Positions 42,151 through 51,800 of a DNA stretch of 64,000 nucleotides are shown one piece after another. The notes beneath the pieces were generated by a model. That model saw only the letters and a program-made list of their open reading frames with translations, searched no databases and was not told where the DNA came from. Positions within the stretch are counted from its first letter, which is position 1. Each line of letters begins with the position of its first letter. The position numbers and the translations under genes were made by a program. The stretch comes from Cafeteria roenbergensis (Eukaryota; Sar; Bigyra; Bicosoecida; Cafeteriaceae). The DNA is taken from contig VLTN01000033.1 of the NCBI GenBank assembly GCA_008330645.1, forward strand, positions 351,008-415,007, written 5' to 3'.

Positions 42151-45100
42151 ATGAGCGCCACGGGCGAGCCGGCCGCTGAGGCCAGGCCCCAAGCACCGGG
42201 CGGAATGGTTGGAGCGCTCGCGGCGCTGGGGCAGCTGCTTTCTGACGCGGCCTTCAGCGGCGATACCGCGAAGGTGGACCACCTCCTTCGGGAAAAGAAG
42301 ATCCCGGTCAATTGCAAAGACAACGTGAGCTTCCCTGACCCTGCTTGCTGATTCTGCGCGCGCCTCCCGAGCCGGCCAGCTTTACACCGACGCGCTCGGC
42401 TGAGCCACCGCTCGCAATTTCCCGCAGGACGGATTCACTGCGCTGCATCGCTCCTGCGTGACAGGGAATGTGGACATGGTAAACTTTCTTCTCAACGCCG
42501 GGGCTATGGTTAACGAAAAGGACGCGTACGGCGACAGCCCCTTGCACTACGCATGCTTTTGCGGCCACAAAGCCGTGGTTGCGCTCCTAGTGGACCGTGG
42601 CGCCGACCCAATGCGAGTGTCAGCCGATGGCAAAACGCCCGTCCAGTCTGCAGAGGAGGAGGGGCACGCCGAGGTGGTCGAGCTGCTCAAGTCCAAGGGC
42701 GCCAAACTCGATGCTCCCAGCGGTGCGACGTCGGGCCCCGCGCCTGCCGCGCCCATGACTGGCCCGCCCAAAAGCGTGCCCACGAGGCGCCTGATCGCAG
42801 GGCTGGACTTCAGCGTCGGCGTGGTGCTTGAGGGGGAGCTTCGCAAGAAGCGAGCCAACAAGCTGCAAAAGTGGCGGCGCAAATTTTATGTCATGTCGGC
42901 CACATACGGAGCGCTCTTCTTTTGGACGGGGTCCTCGGACAAGGTGGAAGGCGTCATCAAGAAGGTTCGGTTCGAAACTTTCTTTGCGGTCCGTCACTTT
43001 CCTTCGAAGCAGGGGGGGAAGCGCTTCGACATCCAGGTGGTCACTGGCCGGACCATGCAGCTGCTTGCGGACTCCCCGGAGCTGGCGCTCAAGTGGGTCT
43101 CCACTCTGCGCGAGTACATCGGCAAGTCCATGGGCGCGCTGCGCATCCAGTCCGCATGGCGCGGGCATGTGGCCCGGCTGAAGCTTCGCCACGTGAAGGA
43201 CGAGCGCTCGCGCATCGTTGCCACGGCTGGGGCCGCCGCTGCTGCCGGCACGGCCAAGGAGGGCGCGTCCTCCACCAGCCACATCCTCATCGAAGGCGCC
43301 CTCAAGAAGAAGAACAGCAAGATCTCCGCGTCCCTCCTCTCCGCCTTTCGCACGCGCTACTTTGTCCTCGACGCTCGCGAAGGCGCCCTTCTCTACTACA
43401 AGTCCAAGGCCCTCCGAAACCTCGGCGAGCCCCCGGTTCGCGTCCCAATGGTTTCCTTCCTCGCCGTGGACCCGATCAAGGACCGAAAGGGGGGCTTCAC
43501 CCCGCGGTTTCACCTGCGCGTCACCGCCGGTCGTGTGTTCATCTTTGAGGCGCCGTCCTCGGAGGAGGCGGTGGCGTGGATGACCGCCCTGCAGCGGGCC
43601 ATGCCGCGCGACAACATTGCGGCTATTGTCGTCCAGCGCGTGTATCGCGGCCACCTGGTGCGGAAGCGCGCCAAGGTTGCAAAGTCCGAGGCGGCTGCCC
43701 GGACGGCCGCGCTTGCGGCTGCCTACTGCAAGCCAGAGGAGCGCTCCTTCGACGACGTGGTGGCAGCCGCTACCAAGATCCAGGCTGTGGTCCGAGGGTC
43801 GAGGGGCCGGAAGCACGCGCACGCGCTGGCGCTCGCGCAACGGCGGAAGGAGCAGGCGCGCGCGTCGCGGCTCTATCTCAAGTCTGGCAAGCACCGGTCG
43901 CCGGCCGGGAAGCCCGCTGAGCGGTCCAAGGCGCAGGAGTCGCGAATGCAGCGGCTGATGCGCCTTCGCGCAGCCAAGGAGGCCAAGCAAGCTGGTGCGG
44001 CAGCGGCAAAGGCGGCGGACGCGGGGAGCGCACCCCTCCCCCCTCCGCCAAGCGTGTGGGTGAAGCACACTGATCCTGACGCTGGCCGCGACTACTGGTT
44101 CAACTCCGAGACTGGCGTGACCACCTGGACAGACCCAGCTCTGCCGCGCTTCGGGCCGTGGGTCGAGATCACCGACGACGAGGGCGACACCTTTTACACC
44201 AACGAGACCACGGGCGAGAGCCAGTGGGACCCCCCTGAGGAGGTGCTGGCGGCCAAGGCCGCAGCAGCGTCCCGGGAAGGCGAAGCGGCGGCGGCCCCAG
44301 CCCCCGCCGCCCCGCCAAAGGGCCTTCCGCCGCCGTGGGTGGCGCAGAAGAACCCGGATGACGGCAGTGTCTTCTACGCCCACCAGGAGACCGGCCAGTC
44401 GCAGTGGGAGAAGCCGGACGGCTTCGACGAGCAGTTCCCCCCTGTCGGCAGCTACGCTCTCTGGACCCGCGTGGAGGACGACGACGGCGACGTTTTCTTC
44501 ACCAACAACCGCACGGGCGAGTCGCAGTGGGACGTGCCCGAGGACTACGTGGCGCCTGAGGCCTCGGCGTGGAGCAAGGAAGTGGACCCGGTCACGAACA
44601 AGCCGTACTGGTTCAACGCCACCACCGGCGAGAGCCGCTGGACAGACCCAGCGGCCTCGGAGGACGAGGCCGCCTCCGGAGCGGGGGGCGCGAGCAAGCC
44701 TACGCCGATGGCCTCGCCAGCCCTCGGCGCTGCTGCGGCAGGCGCCGTCCCCCCGCTGGCCGCTGCTGAGGCTGACGCGTCGGAGGTCATGACCTTCACC
44801 TCCTGGGTCAACAGCACAATCGCCGCCCACCCCGGGCAGCTCCTGGTCGACGGGGCGGAGGGCGCCGCCGCCGCTGCGGTCGGCTGGCTCGAGTCGCAGC
44901 TGCCCCTTGACCTCGCGGCTGAGTCGCCCGCCCTGTTCCAGGCAGCGCGGAACGGCGTTCTCATCGCCAAGCTTGCCAATGCCGTGGCGGCCATCCACGG
45001 CGGCGACGCGGCGGTGGACGAGCGCGCGCTCGAGACCTCGGCTGCTCCCAAGGACGAGGAGGAGGCCGCAGCGGCCGCTGCCGCCGCCGACGACCACGAG

Positions 45101-46762
45101 CTCTTCTTCTTCGCCAACGCGGCCACGGACCCCGCCCTGGAGAACGCCCAGCTCGCCCTGTCTGCCGCTCGCGCCTCGGGCGCAATGATCCCGTCCAGCG
45201 TGACCGCGAGGCAAATCACCCTCGGCCAGCCCGCAGCCGTGCTGGACGTGGTCTGGGGCTTGTGGAAGCGCAGCCTCACGGACACCGTGTCGGTCCGCGC
45301 CCGCCCCGAGGCCGTGTGTCTCATTGACGTGGGCAGCGGCGAGGAGCTCGCGGACCTCCTGCGCCTCAAGCCCGAGGAGCTGCTCCTCCGGTGGGTGAAC
45401 CACCAGCTTGACCTCGCGGACTCGTGGTCGTCCGAGGAGCGGTGCACTGCCTTCGGGCCGCAGCTGGCCGACTCCAACATGCTCTCCGCGGTGGTCCGCA
45501 GGCTCTGCAAGGAGGACGAGCACAGGGACCTGCTCCCGGCCGACGACGAGGCCCGCGCTGCGCTTGATGCCCACGACCTGGCGAGCAACACAATCTGGGT
45601 GGCATCCCGCCTTGGTGTTCCCGAGTGGTTCAGCGTGGAGGCCGTGACGAGCGGCAACGTCCGGCTGCAGCTGGCCTTCGTGGCAATGCTCTGGCAGCAG
45701 GTGGAGGCCTCCATGGGGCCAAGCACCACCCCGCAGCTCGAGCGCCGCCGCAGCAGCTCCGTTGCCGTTCGCCGTCGCACGATGGACACGCACAACCTGG
45801 CAGCCGTCAAGAACGAGCTGGCCACGATGATCAGGGACGAGCTGGGAGACGCAGACGCGGCCACCATCACCCGGGAGAACCGCGTCCAGCGGCAGTGGAT
45901 CAACTCCCTGGGGATTCCCGGAGTTGCCGTGCACGACCTGGCCTCCGACGTGCGCGACGGCGTGGTGCTCCTGCAGGTGGTGGACCGCATCGAGCCGGGG
46001 CTTGTCAACTGGAAGCGGGCCCACGCCAAGCCGCGCAACCGCTACCAGCACGTTGAGAACTGCAACATCCTTCTCCGCGTCTGCAAGGCCATGGAGATGT
46101 CCATCGTCAACCTCTCGGGCCCCGACATCGCAGCCGGCAACCCCAAGCTCGTCGCAGCCGTTGTCTGGCAGCTGATGCGCCACCACACCCTCCGCATCCT
46201 CTCCGCAGTTGCCTTCTCCGGCTTTGACGTCAGCGAGGCCCAGATTCTGGAGTGGGCCAGCCAGCGCCTGGAGCCCGAGCACCAGTTCAAGACCTTCGCG
46301 GACCCCTCGCTCGCCACGGGCATCTCCCTGCTGCACCTGATGCACAGCGTGCGGCCGATGGTAGACTGGTCGCTGGTGTCGGCTGGCGACACGGAGGAGG
46401 AGCGCCGCACCAACGCCCTGTACCTCCTCTCCGTCGCCCGCAAGATGGGCGCTGCTGTGTTCTGCACCTGGGAGGACATCGTGCAGGTCAAGCCCAAGAT
46501 GGTGATGACGCTGCTGGCGTCCGCCATTGTCGTTGACCAGAAGACGCAGGGCGGCGCAGAGCGCCTCGCCCGCGCGCAGTCGGAGGGCGCCGACGCCCTC
46601 GCCGATGCGCATCAGGACGACGACGACGAGCTCATCGCCGCAGCGGCCAAGGCTGCGGCAGTCACCGACTTTGCCGTTGACAGCGACGACGATGACGACG
46701 ACGAAGAGGAGGACGGGAGGGGCGCGGCGGCAGCCGCTGCGGCCTCGAGCGGGGCTGCGTGA
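42151..46762 (+). CDS. Ankyrin-PH-IQ-PH-IQ-WW(5)-fimbrin fusion protein
   Basis: Two exons, 42151-42324 and 42428-46762, with a 103-base phase-0 intron (GTGAGC...CCCGCAG), give 1,502 residues. Ankyrin repeats at about 20-155 (DGFTALHRSCVTGNVDMVNFLL, DSPLHYACFCGHKAVVALL). PH domain at about 183-292, IQ motif near 296-315 (ALRIQSAWRGHVARLKL), second PH at about 345-449, and IQ motifs near 455 and 506. Five WW domains follow at about 600-800, each ending W-x-D/x-P (TTWTDPA, SQWDPPE, SQWEKPD, SQWDVPE, SRWTDPA). The C-terminal 660 residues match the four calponin-homology domains of fimbrin/plastin, including LKPEELLLRWVNHQL, SGNVRLQLAFVAMLW, ENRVQRQWINSLG, AAVVWQLMRHHTL and VKPKMVMTLL. Fimbrin normally has EF-hands before its CH domains; here they are replaced by the ankyrin/PH/IQ/WW module. 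Actin bundling at membranes, with calmodulin and Pro-rich ligands, is inferred. It ends in an acidic run. Confidence 0.92.
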
Positions 46763-47241
46763 CACCCGAACAGGGTATGCGGAGGCGCGCTCCGTCCGCT
46801 CCGCGGCCGCGTTCTCGTTCGTGCCTGCTGCTCTGTGCTCGTGCGCACCCCCCCCCCCACGCTTGCTCAGGTGCGCCAAGAATCAAAATCCAACGTGCAA
46901 GACTTTGCGTGCGGCTGTGTTGCTTGTGATTGTGGCGCTCTGAAAGGCTCCGCCAAGTTGGCTCCTGGCCATGGCCACGAACAGCGACCCGCCTCTCTCC
47001 CGCCCACCAGCGCGTGCCCCGCATGAGAATGAGCTTGGAAACAGCCAGTTGACACGGTGCTGCTGAGTTTGACTGCAAGCGCTCGGAACCGCGCGACAGC
47101 CACGGGGCGCAACGAGTGTTGCGAGTGGAAATGGCAGCCCGTCCCGTGCCGACACCGTCTTTCCGCCGCAGGCTGCCAATGCTCACGCGCTGGACACGCA
47201 AAGGAGCACGGGACAACCAAGATCGAGGGAGGAATAGCCCT
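46763..47241. other. Convergent intergenic region, no gene seen
   Basis: 479 bases between the stop codons of the fimbrin fusion (+) and eL42 (-). GC is lower than in coding sequence (for example AGAATCAAAATCCAACGTGCAAGAC at about 46878-46902). A run of ten C ends near 46859. No RNA gene seen. Confidence 0.45.
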
Positions 47242-47886
47242 TCACTTCTTGGACTTGGCCTGGAACTCGATGTGCTTGGTGCGCTTGAGGGCGCGCAGAG
47301 ACTGAGCCTTGCACTTCTTGTCCGCGCACTCGAGGCGAAGCACGATCTTCTTCGTGGTCTTGGCCTTCTTGTGGAAGACGGGCTTGGTCTGGCCACCGTA
47401 GCCAGCCTGCTTCTCGTCGTACCGACGCTTGCCCTGGGCGAAGAGGGAGGCCTTGCCCTTGGCGGCCTGGGAGACCTTCACCTCAGTGTGCTTCTTGCAC
47501 TTCTTGCAGAAGGTACGCATGGTCTTGGGAAGGGAGACCTGCGCGGGGACGGAAACGCAGTCGGTCGGGAGGGAGCGGCGGGCGGAACGCGGTGGATGCG
47601 TGTTTCTGCCACCAGCTCTGCGGCGCCGCCGCGGAGGGGCGGGCCCAGGCCGCCTGGGGCCGCCTTGGGGTTGTCTTGGCCCACCGGACCACCAGACCCA
47701 AACCCTTAATCAGCCAGGGGCGTCGGCTCCGCCAGAACCGGCGTTCCGGGCCGCCAGGGAGGCCGCTGCCGAGCCTCGGATGCGCGCCAGCGCTCGCAAC
47801 CACGCCCCTGGGCCGCCTCCCCGCCCTTGCAGTCCGCTGGCTCGTGGCACGCGCCGGAATGCGGTCCGGAGAAGCCGCCTCACCAT
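47242..47886 (-). CDS. RPL36A: 60S ribosomal protein eL42 (L36a/L44)
   Basis: The main exon (47538-47242) codes [14 protein letters not shown]..., matching the universal VNVPKTRRTFCKKC start of eL42 without a Met. Immediately upstream is a CCGCGCAG acceptor (ends 47539). The only fitting start is ATG at 47886-47884, followed directly by a GTGAGG donor at 47883, so the first coding exon is just the start codon and the intron is 345 bases. The product is 99 residues. It keeps both Zn-ribbon Cys pairs (FCKKCKKH and LECADKKC), the [18 protein letters not shown] core and [13 protein letters not shown]. The C-terminus is shorter than in animals (106 residues). eL42 sits at the E site of the large subunit. 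The intron after the ATG is common in ribosomal-protein genes. It shares a 202-base upstream region with Yos1. Confidence 0.93.
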
Positions 47887-48088
47887 CTCAACCGACCCTG
47901 GAACTCGGTGTCCGGCACGGGTGCGCGCCAGGAGCGCGCGGGGCACCGAGAAGAGCAACGTCGTCACGGTACCGCGACCGCTGGTCGATCGCCTCTGCCA
48001 GGGCCGCCCGCCAGCGGCAGAGCCGGCCCCACTCCCGCCCAGCGCGGCTGCGAGGCCAGGGGAGAGCGGCCCAGCCGGCAGTGTCGCC
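47887..48088. promoter_or_regulatory. Short bidirectional promoter region, eL42/Yos1
   Basis: Only 202 bases separate the start codons of the divergent eL42 (-) and Yos1 (+) genes, so their promoters and 5' UTRs must overlap or abut. No TATA box is evident. Confidence 0.5.
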
Positions 48089-48630
48089 ATGGGCTTCAGC
48101 CTGTACAACATCCTCAAGTTCGGGGTGCTGATTTTCAACGCCCTGGCCATCCTGCATGACAAGCGCGTCCTCGCCCCAAGTGAGGGTCAGGAACGGCCAC
48201 CCGCCACGCCGCGCGCCGCTCCCAGCGCCGACGGCTCCGCGCTCCCCCCTCCCCTGCGCGAAGCGGAGTGCCACTGCCTCGCACTGGCGCCCGCCTCTGG
48301 CTCCTCGCGTCCGCAGTGGGCTTCTCCCGCGTCGCGTCCGCGGAGCCAGTCGAAGCAGACGACTCCGGCCCGAACTGGAAGCGCCAAGTGGGCGAGCTGT
48401 TGGCCTACGCCAGGCTCTTTCAATGTGAGCCGACCTAGCAGCCGTTGCTGTGCCGGCGCGGCGCCTGCGTGGGATCCCGCGGCGCGGGCGCCCCTTCTGC
48501 GCGCCGCCTCCAGTGGCCGAGCGTTTCCTCAACACGTGTTCCGGCTGCACGCGTGTCGCGCGTCGCAGGGCCTCTTGTGATTGCCAACGTGACGATCATC
48601 ACCCTTGAGCTGCTCTTTGGTGGGGGGTAG
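48089..48630 (+). CDS. YOS1: Yos1/IER3IP1-like ER-Golgi transport protein
   Basis: Three exons, 48089-48179, 48317-48424 and 48569-48630, with introns of 137 and 144 bases (GTGAGG...TCCGCAG and GTGAGC...GTCGCAG), both in phase 1. The spliced product is 86 residues, the size of the family (82 in human). The first exon codes MGFSLYNILKFGVLIFNALA then ILHDKR, closely matching MAFTLYSLLQAALLCVNAIAVLHEERF of IER3IP1. The last exon codes PLVIANVTIITLELLFGGG, the second membrane segment. Yos1 is a small two-span membrane protein that works with Yip1 and Yif1 in COPII-dependent ER-to-Golgi transport. The gene is easily missed because no single frame shows it. Confidence 0.92.
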
Positions 48631-48890
48631 GCCCCTGCAGCCCCCGGACCGCCTGCTTCCATGCGTAAAACCTTCGTGTGCGTGTTTTGCGTGTGTGCTT
48701 GTTTGTGCGCCTGTGAGCGCCGTCGCGAAGAGGTGCCTCGGTCACAACGCCACCCCTTCCCTCCCTCTCCGCCCACTCGCTGCACGCCTCCACTCAACAA
48801 GGTTGCCTGCGTCGCCCTCGAGCCGGGACGCAGCTCGTGCGCCCGCAAACCGGTGCCGTCGCTCCAGCCGAACGCACCGCCTCGCGCGGC

Positions 48891-51800
48891 CTACTGCCTC
48901 GAGCCAGACATGGCGGAGCTGCGAGCGCTCGACCGCCCAGTGCGCCCACCCCTTCGCGAGCTCTCGTACGCGGCGGCGGCGGCGTCCTCCTCCTGCAGCT
49001 GGATCTCCTGCAGGAAGCTCGTGACGAGCTCCTCCACCGGCGGGACGCGCCGCAGCAGCGAGTGGTGCCGCCTGTGGTGCCCGCACACGTCGCACACTTC
49101 CTGGGCGAAGAGGCGCGGGATGAAGCCTGTGCACGCCTCCTGGCCATCCTGCCCGCTCCTTCCCGACACGGAGGTGTCTCCCGGCGCCGGCATGCCGCGA
49201 TCGGCCCTCTCCTCTGCATCCCTGTCCATCTCGCTGCCCGTCCTGCCGGACGGCTTGCCTCGCACCAGGTCGAGCATGGAGCGGCCGCTCTTGGCCGCAG
49301 GCGCCGCGCCAGGAGGCAGGGGCGGCGCCAGCACACACAGCGGCCGCGTCCGGTTCAGCTGGTGGATGCGCTGCTGCTCCAGGCGCGCGCGCTCCATCGC
49401 GAGCTTGTACCTGTCCTCCGCGTCGGCCTGCTCCAGCTGCTGCATCATCGCCGACCGCCGCTCGCGGGCCGCGTCGATGGCCTCCATTTCCTCCTGCTTC
49501 CAGTCGGGCCACGCCCGCGGGTTGTACGGCGCAGTGACCACGAAGGTGCACCTGTCCCCGCACGCCACAGAGATGGCTGGCCCCACGCCGAACTCGCGCA
49601 GCCCCTCTGCCCTGCCCGGAAGCGGCGTGTACGCAGGGTACCCTGCCGCGCTCAGCTGCGCGGGCCTGCCGAGACAGTTTCCGGCGGCAGAGCCCCAAGT
49701 CCACACCTCGCCCTCGGTGGAGAGCACAGCGCAGTGGAACGCCCCGGCAGAAACCTCCACGGCCACCACGTCGCGCTCCAGGAGGCTCTCCACCAGCCTC
49801 GGCTCCCAGGCAGTGGACGCATCCAGCAGCCCCAGCTGCCCCACCGTGCCAGTCCCGCATGCGTACACCCACCCGCCCTCGTGAAGCGGCGGCACCTGCA
49901 CCAGGAAGAGCGTGTGGTACGCGGCAGCGCTCACGTCCAGCACCACCTCCCCCGCCAGCGCCTTGACCAGGGTGGGCAGCGGGCGGTCCAGCGCGGACGG
50001 GAGGACGGGAGGCGCGCCGCCCGCCGCGCCCCCCCTCGTCATGGTGGCGGAGCGAGCCTCGGCCTCCTCCGCCTTGCGCGGCCGGCCAATCCCCAGGCGG
50101 CCCCCCGCGCCGCTGCCCCACGAGTACACGCCGTTGTCCGTGAGCGCCACTGTGTGCGCCGCCCCGCAGCTCACGCGCAGCACACGCCGCCTGTGGGCAA
50201 GCTTCCCTGCCGCCGCAGCGGCCGCGATGGAGAAGAAGGGGACGGGCACCGGCACCGTGACGTGCGCGGGCGTCAGCATGTCCGTGCCAGCGGCGGCGGC
50301 CCTGCCCTCGGGCGTGTGCGAGAGCCCTGACAAGTTGCCGCCGCCCCAGGGCGTGGCGCCCACCCTCCGCTGCATCGCGCTCCGGTGCAGCGGAGGGCCG
50401 TGGGCGCGCACCCCTCCCAGGCCGAGCCTTCCCATGGCCGAGGACCCTGCCACCAGCAGCTCCCCCTGGTCCGTCACCAGGGCGGAGTGCAGCGGCCCCA
50501 CCGACGCCGAGACGATCCTTCCGCCCGCCGGGAGCCCGAGGTGCTCTCGCGAGTCTACCAGCGTGGGGTACGCCTTGAACTCCCCGCTGGCCCCCATGCC
50601 ATGCTGCCCTGCCGGGTTTCCGCCCCACACGAAGACGTCACCGCCACTGGTGACGGCCAAGCCGTGGTTCTTGCTCACCCCCACCTGCAGCACGCACTCG
50701 CCCCGGAGGCCCCTCACCTCCGTCGGGGGCGCCCACTCGGAGTACCCCCGCATGTCCGCATCCACAGCCCGCTCGATGTCGCGGTAGTTCCGCTGACCGC
50801 CAAACTCCGCAGCGTTAAACTCCCAGTCAGCTGGGCCGCTCCACCCAGCCCCGCCGCGGCCGCTGCCGCCGCCGGTGCCGGGCGCAAACCTCACGCCCTT
50901 CCCGCCGCCACCGCCGCCAGCGGCAGCAGCATCGGCGCCAGAGGCCCCGCCAGCCGGCTTCGCAAGCACGCCGTCCAGTTTGGCCCGCGACAGGCCTCCA
51001 ACGGACATCTCCCACCACGGCTCCCTCGTCTTGGCGTCGTACTCCGCCCAGTGCGGGTCGTCGGGGTCCACCTCCAGCCCCTGCGGCAGCTGCCTCACCA
51101 GTGCAAAGCCCGCGCCGCTGCCTCCAGGCCCGAGCTTTGACTTGTCCGCGCCTGTCCCGCCACCGTCGCTGCCGTCTGCCGCGCCTGCCCCGCCCTCCGC
51201 TCCCGCCCCGGTCTGGGCCGGCCGGTGGCCCCCCTTGGCCATCTTGCGAAGCTCGTCGCGGGTGAACTCGCCTTCGTCCCCAACCGGCCCGAAGCGCCGC
51301 AACAGCAGGGAATGCTTCAGCGCCGTTCGGGGCGTCACAACCCTCGAAATTCCCTCTCCCTCGGGCTCTGCCAGAGGTTGCCCGCTCAGCGGAAGCAGCC
51401 GCACCTTGCCGCCTGCCGCCCCGCCGCGCGCCGCCGCCGTGCCCAGCGCGAACAGCCTCTCGCGCGTCCCCATCTTGGTCGGAACGAGCGCTCCGCCCCC
51501 TGCTCCGTAGCTGCCCCCGCCGACATCGTCCTCCATCGTTGGAGGTGCAGACTTGTCCGGCTGAATGATCCCCCGGCGGATGAGCTCCGACTCCACCGCC
51601 GCGTCGCGCGCCTTGCCCGGAAGCTCCTCCCACGCGTCGCGCCGCCCCGCGGCCTCGGCCCTGGCAGCCTCCCGCGTTGCCGCCTCCCCGAGGGCCGTGC
51701 GGACCTTCCTCTCCGCCGCACCACGCCGCGCGGCCCCGGCAGCGTCCCCGACCACCGCCCCCTCGCCCCGCTGCCGCCACCGCCTACGGTCCTTCTTCGT

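Noticed and set aside
42620-46879. 1,419-codon open frame on the minus strand
   Set aside because: It lies antisense to the fimbrin fusion, has no domain, and its composition (VH, LG, RR) is the mirror of GC-rich codon use on the plus strand.
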